From an uncultured Bacilli bacterium (GTDB lineage Bacteria; Bacillota_I; Bacilli_A; RF39; UBA660), in the NCBI GenBank assembly GCA_934097085.1, contig CAKONK010000003.1, positions 61,083 through 125,082 on the forward strand: a stretch of DNA of 64,000 bases, read 5' to 3'. The position numbers and the translations under genes are program-made. This document shows positions 8,126 through 17,374 of this stretch, one piece after another (the first letter of the stretch is position 1; each line of letters starts with the position of its first letter). The notes under the pieces are model-generated. The model made no database searches. It was not told where the DNA came from and saw only the letters and a program-made list of their open reading frames with translations.

Positions 8126-10099
8126 TTAATCCGTGATGTTTAAATTTTGAGCTAAGTCTTTATAATATTCATTATTTAAATATTCTTTGCTATCAATAAA
8201 TTGTTTTGCATCTTCATTAGCAAATAGTAAAATATTATAATCATTTTTTAAATTAGCAAGTTTAAATGACATATCTCCATGTTGTTTAACACCAAATAAA
8301 TCTCCATGGCCACGCATTTCAAAGTCTTTTTGAGATATATAGAAACCATCATTACTTTCCTCCATTACTTTAAGACGTTCATTATCACTATCACTAATTA
8401 AATAGCAATAACTTTGTAAATCACTTCTTCCAACTCTTCCTCTTAACTGATGAAGTGTTGCTAGTCCAAATCTTTCTACATTAAATATTACCATCATCGT
8501 AGCATTAGAAACATCTATGCCGACTTCAATAACGGTGGTTGCTATTAATATTTTAATTTGATTATTTTTAAAATCATTCATGATACTTTCTTTTTCACTA
8601 GTTTTCATTTTACCATGAATTATTTCAATTCTAAATAAATTTTTAAATGCAAGTGATAGTTTTTCCTTTAACAAATTTATACTTGTTAAATTTAATGATT
8701 CATCCTCTTCGACTAAAGGTGAAACTACATATATTTGATGGCCTAATTTTATTTGTTCAAGCATAAGTCCAAGTACTTCTTTAATATCACTATTTTTCTT
8801 AACCTTTGTAATAATATCTTTTCTACCAGTTGGTTTAGTTTTAATATATGAAATATCTAAATCACCATAAATAGTCATTGCATAAGTTCTAGGAATAGGT
8901 GTTGCTGATAAATATAAAATATCAGGGCATTTTGATTTATCTTCCAAAGTAAATCTTTGATGTACTCCAAAACGGTGTTGTTCATCTGTTATAACAAGTC
9001 CCAAGTTATTAAATATAATATTTTCATTTAATAATGAATGTGTTCCAATTAATAAATCTATTTCTTTATTTTGTACTCTTTTATAAATTGCTTCTTTTTC
9101 TTTTTTAGACATTGAACCAGTTATTAACTCAACAGCTACATTATATTTATCAAGTATTTTTTTAATACTAAAATAGTGTTGAGTAGCAAGTACCTCAGTT
9201 GGTGCCATTAAAGTAGATTCAAATCCAGCAATAAAATTAGCATAGATTGCTCCCACAGCTACAACAGTTTTACCACTTCCAACATCTCCTAAAAGGAGTC
9301 TATTCATTTTCTTATTTGAACTCATATCTTGAACAATATCTTTATAAGCATTATCTTGATCAGTAGTTAAAGAAAATGGTAATAATTTTTTAAATTCATT
9401 TATTTTGTTTATATCAATATTTTTAGGTACTTTATCTTTTCTAATATTTTGATTTTTAAAATAATTCATTTTAAATGAAAAATCAAATAATTCTTCATAA
9501 ATTAATCTATTTTTAGCATAATGAACCATTTTTAAATCATTTGCAAAATGAATATTATATAATGCATCTTTTTTAGATAATAAATTATATTTTGAAACAA
9601 GATTACTTGGTAAAGAATCTTTAATATATATATTATTAAAATTATCCTTTATTATTTTAGAAACTGTATTATTAGTTATTCCTTTTGTTAAATGATAAAC
9701 AGGTTCTATTTGTCCATTTATTACATTAAACTTTATATCTGAGGCAGTAAATATATTTTTCTTAAAATCATATTTACCAATAATAGTTATATTTTTCCCA
9801 ACAGTTAAATTTGTTTTTAAATAAGCTCTATTAAATATTACTACATTAAAAATTCTTTCATTGTATCTTGCTCTAAATGATAATCTATTAAAATTTTTTT
9901 TAATATATGAAACAATTGGATTAGATTCAATTATTACATTTATTATTAATGTAGAATTATCTATTAATTCATTTGAAAAATTATAAACATTATATCTATA
10001 TGGATAATAATTTATTAAATCATCATCTGTAAATATTCCTAGTTTATTTAATATTTTTGAAGTTTTTTCACCCACCTGGTGTAAGTTTTTTATGTCCAT
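8126..10099 (-). CDS. recG: ATP-dependent DNA helicase RecG
   Basis: A 657-residue superfamily 2 helicase that remodels stalled replication forks and Holliday junctions. It has the N-terminal OB-fold wedge domain. Walker A GDVGSGKT is near residue 270, motif II is the DEQH box in ITDEQHRFGVHQR, SATPIPRT is motif III, and the TTVIEVGIDV and QLRGRVGRS blocks are near the C-terminus. Length is close to the usual 670-690. GGAGG lies just before the ATG. It stands alone, flanked on both sides by predicted small RNA genes rather than by its usual Bacillota neighbours. Confidence 0.97.
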   Translation of the reverse strand: MDIKNLHQVGEKTSKILNKLGIFTDDDLINYYPYRYNVYNFSNELIDNSTLIINVIIESNPIVSYIKKNFNRLSFRARYNERIFNVVIFNRAYLKTNLTVGKNITIIGKYDFKKNIFTASDIKFNVINGQIEPVYHLTKGITNNTVSKIIKDNFNNIYIKDSLPSNLVSKYNLLSKKDALYNIHFANDLKMVHYAKNRLIYEELFDFSFKMNYFKNQNIRKDKVPKNIDINKINEFKKLLPFSLTTDQDNAYKDIVQDMSSNKKMNRLLLGDVGSGKTVVAVGAIYANFIAGFESTLMAPTEVLATQHYFSIKKILDKYNVAVELITGSMSKKEKEAIYKRVQNKEIDLLIGTHSLLNENIIFNNLGLVITDEQHRFGVHQRFTLEDKSKCPDILYLSATPIPRTYAMTIYGDLDISYIKTKPTGRKDIITKVKKNSDIKEVLGLMLEQIKLGHQIYVVSPLVEEDESLNLTSINLLKEKLSLAFKNLFRIEIIHGKMKTSEKESIMNDFKNNQIKILIATTVIEVGIDVSNATMMVIFNVERFGLATLHQLRGRVGRSDLQSYCYLISDSDNERLKVMEESNDGFYISQKDFEMRGHGDLFGVKQHGDMSFKLANLKNDYNILLFANEDAKQFIDSKEYLNNEYYKDLAQNLNITD

Positions 10100-10165
10100 T
10101 TTACCTCCAACCTAATTGTATCAAACTTTATAAAAAAAGCAAATATAAATTTTTTAAAAAAAATA

Positions 10166-10182
10166 TGTAAAATGAGTGTAAA
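10166..10182 (+). promoter_or_regulatory. WalR-like box upstream of small RNA 2
   Basis: TGTAAA (10166-10171), N5 (ATGAG), TGTAAA (10177-10182): an exact match to the WalR consensus TGTWAH-N5-TGTWAH, ending five bases before the -35. The consensus is established for WalR (YycF) in Bacillus and Staphylococcus; its use here is inferred. Confidence 0.5.
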
Positions 10183-10187
10183 GTTAA

Positions 10188-10216
10188 TTGACTTTTTATC
10201 ATATATGCTTTAGTAT
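10188..10216 (+). promoter_or_regulatory. Promoter of predicted small RNA 2
   Basis: TTGACT (10188-10193), 17-bp spacer, TAGTAT (10211-10216). The -35 context TAATTGACTTTTT is shared with the promoter of small RNA 1. Confidence 0.7.
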
Positions 10217-10222
10217 ATTAAT

Positions 10223-10313
10223 TACCAAATCACTTAAGAAGGCGATTTGGTGCTAGTATCACACTAGTCAACCCCTTTTTATTCTTTGAGGCCCTAAAGG
10301 CCTCGTTTTTTTT
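10223..10313 (+). ncRNA. Predicted small RNA 2 (C-rich, recG upstream side)
   Basis: A roughly 90-base unit with no open frame between recG and nifJ. Hairpin 1 pairs ACCAAATC (10224-10231) with GATTTGGT (10244-10251). Hairpin 2 pairs CTAGT (10253-10257) with ACTAG (10263-10267). An unpaired CAACCCCUUUUUAUUCUUU follows, then the terminator GAGGCC/GGCCTC (10288-10304) and eight U. The order of elements matches small RNA 1 on the other side of recG, although the stem sequences differ. The C-rich loop could pair with ribosome binding sites, as in RsaE/RoxS-type RNAs; I do not claim it belongs to that family. Confidence 0.65.
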
Positions 10314-10328
10314 ATGAAAAAAAGAATA

Positions 10329-13300
10329 CTAATCAGTACTCTTAATTTTATTATAATAATTATATCTTTCTTTAGCATTATTAATTTGTATATTAAGAAG
10401 TTTATTTGCTAAAGAATTATCTTTTATTTTTAAAGCATTATATCTTACTTCATTATTTAAAAATTCTTCATACTTATCAAAATTAGGTTCTTTTGAATCC
10501 AGATATAGTTTATTATCTTTATATCTCATTAAAAGTGTATAACCACACTCTACTGCAAGTTTTTCTTCGTTAATAGAGTTACACATTCCACCCTTGATAC
10601 CATGTTCTATACAAGGACAATAACATATTACAATTGAGGGGCCATTATGATTTTCTGCTTCAGTTAATGTTTTAATTGCTTGAACATTATTTGCTCCCAA
10701 ACAAATTGATCCAACATATACATTAGGGGCGCACATAGCAATTTTGAATAAATCTTTTTTACTAGTTTTCTTACCAAAATCTGCAAATTCAGCAACAGCA
10801 CCAACTTTAGTTGATTTACTTGCTTGTCCTCCGGTATTTGAATAAACCTCTGTATCAAGAACTAAAATATTAATATTTTCATTTGAATGAAGAATATGAT
10901 CTATTCCATTATATCCTATATCATAAGCCCAACCATCGCCACCAATAGCCCATACACTTTTTTTAGGTATATATTCTTTTAAATCATATAATTCTTTTGG
11001 TAAAGTTAAATCATCCATATTTTTTACAAAATTATTTGTAATTTCATAATTATCAAAATTTAAAAGTAGATTTAAACAAGCATCTTTTTCTTTTTCAGAA
11101 TAAGAATTAATAGAGTTAGAAATTATATTTTTTATTCTATTTCTTTTTTGTTTATATGATGTATAAATACCATAAGCAAATTCTGCATTATCTTCGAAAA
11201 GTGAATTAGCCCAAGGAACTAAATATGGTGTTGATGGAAAACTACCTCCGTAAATACTTGAACATCCTGTAGCATTAGCAATAACTAATTTTTCTCCAAC
11301 AATTTGAGTTAATAATTTAATATATGGAGTTTCACCACAACCAGCACAAGCACCAGAAAATTCAAATAAAGGTTTTGTTAAAGATACTCCTTTTATAGTG
11401 TTTTTTGGATATAATGATGGTTTTTCATATGTATTAAATAATTCATCAGTTGGAATAACATTTGTTTCTAAAGTAAGAGCTTTAGTAGGACAAACTCCTA
11501 CACATAAACCACATCCAGTACAATCTTTATTACTAATACCTACAAAATAATTATATTCATCATTTCCTAAAAGAGGTTTACCAAGTGATTTATCTTTAGT
11601 AATAAATGGTCTTATTACACTATGAGGACAAACTATATTACATGCTCCACATTCAATACATTTTTCTATATTCCACTTTGGAGTAAGCATAGAAACATCT
11701 CTTTTTTCATATTTAGATAGTCCACATTTAATTCCACCATTACTAAACATTTTAACTTCACTTGTAGAAAGGTTTTCTCCTTTTCTATTATTTATTAAAG
11801 TATAAATATCTTTTTCTTCATTTTCCTCTTTAGCAAAACTATCTATTATTTTTACATCTTTTATTTCATTTAATGATGCATTTATAGCATTAATATTATT
11901 ATTAACAACATCCTCACCTTTAGTCATAAAGGCTTTTTTAACGGAATTAACAACCATTTCTTTAGCATTTGGTACATTTAATAGATTAAGTATATTTACT
12001 TCCATAATCTTGCTTATTTTGCCATTTAAATGATTTTCATAAGCAATCCTTTGTGCATTAATTATTTTTACATTTATATTTTTAGATATAATTTCTTTTT
12101 TTATAGAACTACTTAAATAATCATTTAATTCTTTTTCATTTTTAATAGTATTTATTAAAAGGATTCCATTATCTTTTATACCAGAAAGCATATCATATCT
12201 TTCAAAATAAACATCCTTTGTTACGACTACTAAAGTAGGACTAGTTACATAAAATGGTGCATTAATACTATTATCTCCCATTCTTAAATGAGATATAGTT
12301 ACTCCACCACTTTTTTTAGAATCATATTCAAAATAACCTTCGACATATTTTCCTAAACTTTCATGTAATAATGTAAGCATATTTTTTGAGGCACTTACCA
12401 TTCCATCTGAACCAAAACCATATATTTTAAATTCTTCATAATTATTAGATAATTTATAATCAGTTTTTGGTAAACTTAAATGAGTTAAATCATCATTTAT
12501 ACCAATTGTAAAACTATTTTGAGGTTTACTTTCTAAACTATCATAAACACTTTTAATATCGCTAGGACTAGTATTTTTACTAGATAGTCCATATCTTCCC
12601 CCGACAATCTCAATATTTTTATCTTTTAACGAAGATAATACATCTAAATAAAGTGGTTCACCAATACTTCCAGCTTCTTTTGTCCTATCCAATACAGCAA
12701 TTTTTTGAACGCTTTTAGGAAGTACTTGCTCTAAATATTTTTTACTAAATGGTCTATATAAATGAACCTCAATTAAGCCATAATCATTATTACCATTTTT
12801 TATTTCATTATCAATTACAAGTTTAATAGTATCATTTACACTACCCATTGCAATAATTATATATTTAGCATTTTCACTTCCATAGTAATTAAATGGTTTA
12901 TAACTTGTTCCCATTATTTCATTAATTTTAGTCATATATTCATTAACAATATCTGGCATTTTATCATATAATTCATTTCTGCTTTCAGTAATTTGAAAAT
13001 ATACATCCTCAGTTTGACTTGTTCCATAATTTAAATCTGAAAGTAATGCCCTTTTCTTAAAACTTTCTAAAGCATTTTTATCTACCAAAGGAAGTAATTT
13101 TTCTTCGGGTAATTCTTTTATTGTATTAAGTTCATGACTTGTTCTAAAACCATCAAAAAAGTGTATAAAAGGAAGACTTCCCTTTATCGCAGATAAATGT
13201 GCTACAGCCGCAAGGTTTTGAGCATCATAAACATTACTACTTGCAAGCATGCAGCATCCTGTCATTCTTGCAGAATATATATCACTATGATCACCAAATA

Positions 13301-13655
13301 TTGAAAGAGCATGTGTTGCAATACTTCTTGCTGCAACATGAATTACTCCAGGAAGACATTCTCCCGCTATTTTATATAGATTTGGAATCATTAATAGTAA
13401 TCCTTGACTTGCTGTATAAGTAGATGCTAAACTTCCAGATAATAATGCTCCATGAAGTGCACCAGCCGCTCCAAGTTCTGATTCCATTTCTACCACAGTA
13501 GGTTTATCATTAAATATATTTTTTTTATCAGTATGCGTTAAGTAATCAATATTTTCAGCCATCGGTGAGGATGGTGTAATTGGATATATTGAACATATCT
13601 CACTAAACAAATATGCTACACTACTACATGCTTTATTTCCATCAACTATTTTCAT
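10329..13655 (-). CDS. nifJ: Pyruvate:ferredoxin (flavodoxin) oxidoreductase
   Basis: A 1108-residue single-chain PFOR that converts pyruvate and CoA to acetyl-CoA, CO2 and reduced ferredoxin. In order: the N-terminal pyruvate/TPP domain (YPITPSSPMAE), the transketolase C-like domain, the gamma-type domain, and two [4Fe-4S] motifs, CIECGACNIVC near residue 663 and CTGCGLCVGVC near residue 710. The C-terminal TPP domain has CAGCGETPY near 768, GGDGWAYDIG and SNTGGQASKST. Slightly shorter than the usual 1170-1200 but all cofactor motifs are present. It indicates an anaerobic fermentative cell. Read from its own start after the surface protein A terminator. Confidence 0.97.
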   Translation of the reverse strand: MKIVDGNKACSSVAYLFSEICSIYPITPSSPMAENIDYLTHTDKKNIFNDKPTVVEMESELGAAGALHGALLSGSLASTYTASQGLLLMIPNLYKIAGECLPGVIHVAARSIATHALSIFGDHSDIYSARMTGCCMLASSNVYDAQNLAAVAHLSAIKGSLPFIHFFDGFRTSHELNTIKELPEEKLLPLVDKNALESFKKRALLSDLNYGTSQTEDVYFQITESRNELYDKMPDIVNEYMTKINEIMGTSYKPFNYYGSENAKYIIIAMGSVNDTIKLVIDNEIKNGNNDYGLIEVHLYRPFSKKYLEQVLPKSVQKIAVLDRTKEAGSIGEPLYLDVLSSLKDKNIEIVGGRYGLSSKNTSPSDIKSVYDSLESKPQNSFTIGINDDLTHLSLPKTDYKLSNNYEEFKIYGFGSDGMVSASKNMLTLLHESLGKYVEGYFEYDSKKSGGVTISHLRMGDNSINAPFYVTSPTLVVVTKDVYFERYDMLSGIKDNGILLINTIKNEKELNDYLSSSIKKEIISKNINVKIINAQRIAYENHLNGKISKIMEVNILNLLNVPNAKEMVVNSVKKAFMTKGEDVVNNNINAINASLNEIKDVKIIDSFAKEENEEKDIYTLINNRKGENLSTSEVKMFSNGGIKCGLSKYEKRDVSMLTPKWNIEKCIECGACNIVCPHSVIRPFITKDKSLGKPLLGNDEYNYFVGISNKDCTGCGLCVGVCPTKALTLETNVIPTDELFNTYEKPSLYPKNTIKGVSLTKPLFEFSGACAGCGETPYIKLLTQIVGEKLVIANATGCSSIYGGSFPSTPYLVPWANSLFEDNAEFAYGIYTSYKQKRNRIKNIISNSINSYSEKEKDACLNLLLNFDNYEITNNFVKNMDDLTLPKELYDLKEYIPKKSVWAIGGDGWAYDIGYNGIDHILHSNENINILVLDTEVYSNTGGQASKSTKVGAVAEFADFGKKTSKKDLFKIAMCAPNVYVGSICLGANNVQAIKTLTEAENHNGPSIVICYCPCIEHGIKGGMCNSINEEKLAVECGYTLLMRYKDNKLYLDSKEPNFDKYEEFLNNEVRYNALKIKDNSLANKLLNIQINNAKERYNYYNKIKSTD

Positions 13656-13680
13656 TTTTCTATCACCACTTTAATTATAT

Positions 13681-13706
13681 AAAAAAAACTAGCATTTTAC
13701 TAGTTT
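13681..13706 (-). terminator. Terminator of surface protein A
   Basis: AAACTAG/CTAGTTT stem with a 7-base loop followed by eight T on the minus strand. Confidence 0.85.
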
Positions 13707-13726
13707 AATTTTTCTAACTTCGTCAA

Positions 13727-15379
13727 TCAATTTACTGTGTAAACATCATTATATGTTCCATTGCCCAATAACTTGGCTTTAGAGGATAGAGAAACGACGG
13801 GACGGGCACCAAAATCAGTATTCACAGCATTATTGTTCAAAAAACCATGAGAAATTACATTAAACTCATTAGCAAATCCACTAGAATAGAAATAATAAGG
13901 CGAACCGGACCAATAACTTTGGTTTGTATACAAATAATAGGTACTGTTGCTAGAGCCATAATTTCCACCTGCCATTGCTACTTCATCTGCTGTTATTAAG
14001 CCTACTGGGTAAGTTAATGCTTTATTTCCTATATTACTTTCCTTTGATGTAAATTTATCACTTTCTTCAGGACAAATTAATTGTGGTTCTTTCTTATTAA
14101 TTAATCTTCCATATGCTCCATAGTAATAATTTGCTCCTGTTGATGTCCAAGCTGCTGTTTGGGTTGATGATGCACTTCTATCATTACAGAATATTTGATC
14201 TTGTGATACTAAAGGATTATCTTTCAATGTTGTTCCTGCATACCACTTATCTATTGTCTGTTTTATTGTACTATTATATACTGTATTTCCATTTACTGTA
14301 CAACTTGCACTTGTTCCATTACATTCTCCATAACCGTGTTGCTCACCTTCTATATATTGATAACCTACATATTCTGCTTTATTAAGACTACTATTAAAGG
14401 CATAAGTTGTTGCATTTATTTGAGTACCTGTTCCAGTCATTACTGTTGCTGTACTACTTGTTGGAGCGTTTGTTCCTGAATATATCATCCTTATTGAACC
14501 ATCACCATTTATTCTTATTATTCTCCAGTATATATCTTTAGTTCCTTCTTTTCCAAATTTTACCCAATTATTATCTACGGCTCCTCTATAATAGTAAGAT
14601 GTTCCAAGGTCATCAGCTTTTTTATACATACCTTTATCATTTGCGGTAGTTACATTTTCAAAAGCACTATCAGGAAGTTCTGTAATATTATCCTTTCCAC
14701 CATAATCTTTTAATAATGTTATATATGCTGGTTCACTTGTACTGCAACTATGATTTGTTACATAAATTTTACCAGTAAAGGCTTTTCCTTCGATTGATGT
14801 CTGAGGAATAGTTAAGTTATAATATTTTCCTGTTATTGATATATTTTGAGTAGTTAATGTTCCATTACTTTCTATTGTTGCTCCACTTACTAGAGTTCTT
14901 TTTAATCCACTCCAACTTGAATCATAATCAAAGTTCTTTTCATTTGCAAAGTTATTTGTTCCATTTACATTTGATACTTGTAATGTTATTTCTTTATTAC
15001 CATTTTTTGTAGTCGGACTTTTACCATATACATTTGAGGTACTATCATATTCATAAACAATATCATATGTACAAGTTGTAAGTAAGTTTGCCGCTCCAGT
15101 TAAATTTACTGTTAGTGTTGCTGTATTTGAGGCTGCCGCTACTTCATTATTCGAGGCTGTTTGACTCATATTTGCTGCGGGTACTTGTAAATTAAGTTGT
15201 GTAGCATTTGAAATAAATGTTGCATTTCCAGGAGAAACTGCATTAATATTTACTGCTACATTATTATTTAAATTTACATCAAATGAACCAAAATAGGCAA
15301 ATGATGCTGTTATTACAATAAATAATAAAAGAATGCTTGCAAATACTCCCATTATTTTTATATTAATATTTTTTTCCAT
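13727..15379 (-). CDS. Surface protein A with variable lectin-like C-terminal domain
   Basis: A 550-residue exported protein. One hydrophobic segment (about residues 9-30) is followed by a Thr/Asn/Ser-rich stalk and a Cys-containing beta domain (TCTYDIVYEY). The C-terminal half is paralogous to surface protein B at 28179: both share SYYYRGAV, NNWVKFGK, YWRIIRINGDGS, IFCNDRS, LITADEVAMAGG, YW[ST]GSP and GxRPVxSLSS. The last part looks like a C-type-lectin or formylglycine-enzyme-like fold. Between YWSGSP and GARPVV (about residues 491-526) the two paralogs differ strongly. Codons here include TCC, TCG, CCC, GTC and GCC, unlike the very AT-rich neighbours. The ligand is unknown. Confidence 0.7.
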   Translation of the reverse strand: MEKNINIKIMGVFASILLLFIVITASFAYFGSFDVNLNNNVAVNINAVSPGNATFISNATQLNLQVPAANMSQTASNNEVAAASNTATLTVNLTGAANLLTTCTYDIVYEYDSTSNVYGKSPTTKNGNKEITLQVSNVNGTNNFANEKNFDYDSSWSGLKRTLVSGATIESNGTLTTQNISITGKYYNLTIPQTSIEGKAFTGKIYVTNHSCSTSEPAYITLLKDYGGKDNITELPDSAFENVTTANDKGMYKKADDLGTSYYYRGAVDNNWVKFGKEGTKDIYWRIIRINGDGSIRMIYSGTNAPTSSTATVMTGTGTQINATTYAFNSSLNKAEYVGYQYIEGEQHGYGECNGTSASCTVNGNTVYNSTIKQTIDKWYAGTTLKDNPLVSQDQIFCNDRSASSTQTAAWTSTGANYYYGAYGRLINKKEPQLICPEESDKFTSKESNIGNKALTYPVGLITADEVAMAGGNYGSSNSTYYLYTNQSYWSGSPYYFYSSGFANEFNVISHGFLNNNAVNTDFGARPVVSLSSKAKLLGNGTYNDVYTVN

Positions 15380-15450
15380 ACAAAAACTCTCCTTTATTTT
15401 ATCTATAATAATTTAATCATTATTTTGATATATTTTCAAGTGTGCTAATT

Positions 15451-15475
15451 AAAAAAAACTAGCATTTACTAGTTT
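15451..15475 (-). terminator. Terminator of the DUF308-eno operon
   Basis: AAACTAG/CTAGTTT stem followed by eight T; the end of eno lies within the hairpin. Nearly the same sequence as the terminator at 13681. Confidence 0.85.
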
Positions 15476-16686
15476 AATTTATCTTCGATTTCCATAAGTC
15501 GATTATATTTACAAATTCTTTCTCCTCTTGAAACAGAACCTGTTTTAATAAAATCAAGATTTAGTCCTACACCTAAGTCCGCTATAAAGGTATCCATTGT
15601 TTCACCACTTCGATGAGAAATAATTGTTTTATACCCATTTTTCTTTGCGGTATAAATAGTATCTAAAAATTCAGTTACACTACCAACTTGATTAGCTTTA
15701 AGAAGTATTGCATTTCCTGCACCAAGTTCTATACCTTTTTCTAAATATTTTTTTTGAGATACAAATAAATCATCACCAACAATCATTATTTTACCATTAA
15801 AATATTTAGTTAATTTACTAAAACTTTCATAATCATTTTCTTCGAAAGGATCTTCAATACTTATAATTGGATATTTTTTTATTAAATCTACATAATAATC
15901 AAATAATTCATCCTTTGATAACTTTTTACCATCGACTAAATAGCTATTTCCATCATATAGTTCTGATGCTGCAACATCAAGGGCAAAAAATACATCAGTT
16001 CCTGGAGTATAACCACTTTCTGTAATAGCTTTTACTAAAATCATTAAGGCTTCTTCATTTTTTTTTAAATCTGGTGCAAATCCACCTTCATCACCAACAC
16101 CTGTTGATAAATGATAACCCTTTAAAATAGATTTTAAAGTATTAAATATTTCACTTGCACATCTAATTCTTTCTTTTTCCTCTTTTTGAACAGGAACAAG
16201 CATAAACTCTTGAATATCTAAATTATTATCAGCGTGTTTTCCACCGTTTATAACATTAATCATTGGTACAGGCATATTAAATTTACCAGTACTAACAAAC
16301 TCAAATAATTCTTTACCTTCGAGTTTTGCTAAACATTTTAAAGCACATAGTGATACCCCTAAAATAGCATTAGCTCCAAGTTTAGATTTATTTTCAGTTC
16401 CATCAAGTTCAAGCATCTTTTTATCAACATTTTTAATATTTAAATCCATATTATAAAGTGCTGGGAATATTATTTCATTAACATTTCTTACAGCCTTTAA
16501 AACACCTTTACCATGATATCTTTCATCTTTATCACGAAGTTCTAAAGCTTCTTTACTTCCTGTTGAAGCTCCAGATGGAATAGATGATACAGCCTCCACT
16601 CCATTTTCTAGGACCATTGTTACCTCTAAAGTGGGATTTGATCTACTATCAAGAATTTCTCTTGCTTTTATTTCTTTTATCTTCAT
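15469..16686 (-). CDS. eno: Enolase
   Basis: A 405-residue phosphopyruvate hydratase that interconverts 2-phosphoglycerate and phosphoenolpyruvate in glycolysis. It has the N-terminal REILDSRSNPTLEV block, SGASTG, INGGKHADN, the catalytic VGDEGGFAPD loop, the magnesium ligands in ALDVAASE, SIEDPF and VGDDLF, and the C-terminal ISHRSGET signature. It is shorter than the usual 430 residues, mainly from trimming at the C-terminus (ends NRLMEIEDKLN), but no catalytic block is missing. It lies six bases after the DUF308 gene with AGGT as ribosome site, so the two form an operon. Confidence 0.97.
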   Translation of the reverse strand: MKIKEIKAREILDSRSNPTLEVTMVLENGVEAVSSIPSGASTGSKEALELRDKDERYHGKGVLKAVRNVNEIIFPALYNMDLNIKNVDKKMLELDGTENKSKLGANAILGVSLCALKCLAKLEGKELFEFVSTGKFNMPVPMINVINGGKHADNNLDIQEFMLVPVQKEEKERIRCASEIFNTLKSILKGYHLSTGVGDEGGFAPDLKKNEEALMILVKAITESGYTPGTDVFFALDVAASELYDGNSYLVDGKKLSKDELFDYYVDLIKKYPIISIEDPFEENDYESFSKLTKYFNGKIMIVGDDLFVSQKKYLEKGIELGAGNAILLKANQVGSVTEFLDTIYTAKKNGYKTIISHRSGETMDTFIADLGVGLNLDFIKTGSVSRGERICKYNRLMEIEDKLN

Positions 16687-16692
16687 AATTAC

Positions 16693-17271
16693 CTACCAAA
16701 ATATCTTTGTTATCTCGTTTGCTCTTTTCTTAAGAAGTACTAAATCTGTTATATCAAGAATACTTGAAAGCACTAAAAATGTACCAATTACTTGTGTAAC
16801 CGTAAGTGCGGAAAATGGATTTGATAATACTAAAATTCCAAATACCATAAGCATTATTCCAATTACAAAAGTAATTAACCAAGATGAATCATCACCTATT
16901 TTAAACCATACACCATAAGTTACTTTATTTGCTCCGAATACAATTAAATATAAACCTAAACAAATTGTTAAAAATGATGTAACTGAAAATGGAACTAATA
17001 TAATAATTGCTCCGATTAAAACAAGTATTATTCCAAAAAGTAAATTAAGTGAATAAAGTTTTGCACCATTTCTTGATATAAACTTATAAATTGTATTAAT
17101 ACCTGATAATGCAAATAAAGCTCCAGTTATAACGCCAATTAACTTATTAGACATTTCTGGCATAAATATAAGTACTGCTCCAATTAAAGCAATAACAACT
17201 GAAGTTACTATAGACATCATAATAAATTTATTAAATCTATCACTTATTGTCTCTCTAACTATTCTTCCCAT
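16693..17271 (-). CDS. DUF308 (HdeD-like) membrane protein
   Basis: A 192-residue protein with six hydrophobic segments arranged as three paired repeats. The SGINTIYKF and LVPFSVTSFLTICLGLYLIVFG stretches are typical of the DUF308/HdeD family. The start at 17271 is chosen because AGGATGTG lies 9 bases upstream; longer in-frame starts lack a site. Biochemical function is unknown; HdeD in enteric bacteria is linked to acid stress. It is followed by eno with a 6-base gap, so it leads that transcript. It is divergent from the FemX-like gene on the other strand. Confidence 0.8.
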   Translation of the reverse strand: MGRIVRETISDRFNKFIMMSIVTSVVIALIGAVLIFMPEMSNKLIGVITGALFALSGINTIYKFISRNGAKLYSLNLLFGIILVLIGAIIILVPFSVTSFLTICLGLYLIVFGANKVTYGVWFKIGDDSSWLITFVIGIMLMVFGILVLSNPFSALTVTQVIGTFLVLSSILDITDLVLLKKRANEITKIFW

Positions 17272-17319
17272 ATTTTTTTCACATCCTAACATATATATTA
17301 TAATAATTTTTTTTACTAA

Positions 17320-17348
17320 TTGCAATTATTTATTTTTAATGATATAAT
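17320..17348 (+). promoter_or_regulatory. Promoter of the FemX-like gene
   Basis: TTGCAA (17320-17325), 17-bp spacer, TATAAT (17343-17348); AAAGGAGG follows before the ATG. Confidence 0.75.
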
Positions 17349-17374
17349 ATTCTCTTTAAAAAAGGAGGATAAAT

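Noticed and set aside
13681..15475. Nearly identical ACTAG...CTAGT hairpins near 13681, 15451, 31182 and 43168 as a mobile repeat
   Set aside because: All four lie directly after stop codons and end in T-runs on the transcribed strand. They are ordinary terminators with a favoured stem.
16631..16918. Plus-strand open frame across eno and the DUF308 gene
   Set aside because: It runs antisense to two well-supported genes and across their junction; no ribosome site or recognisable domain.
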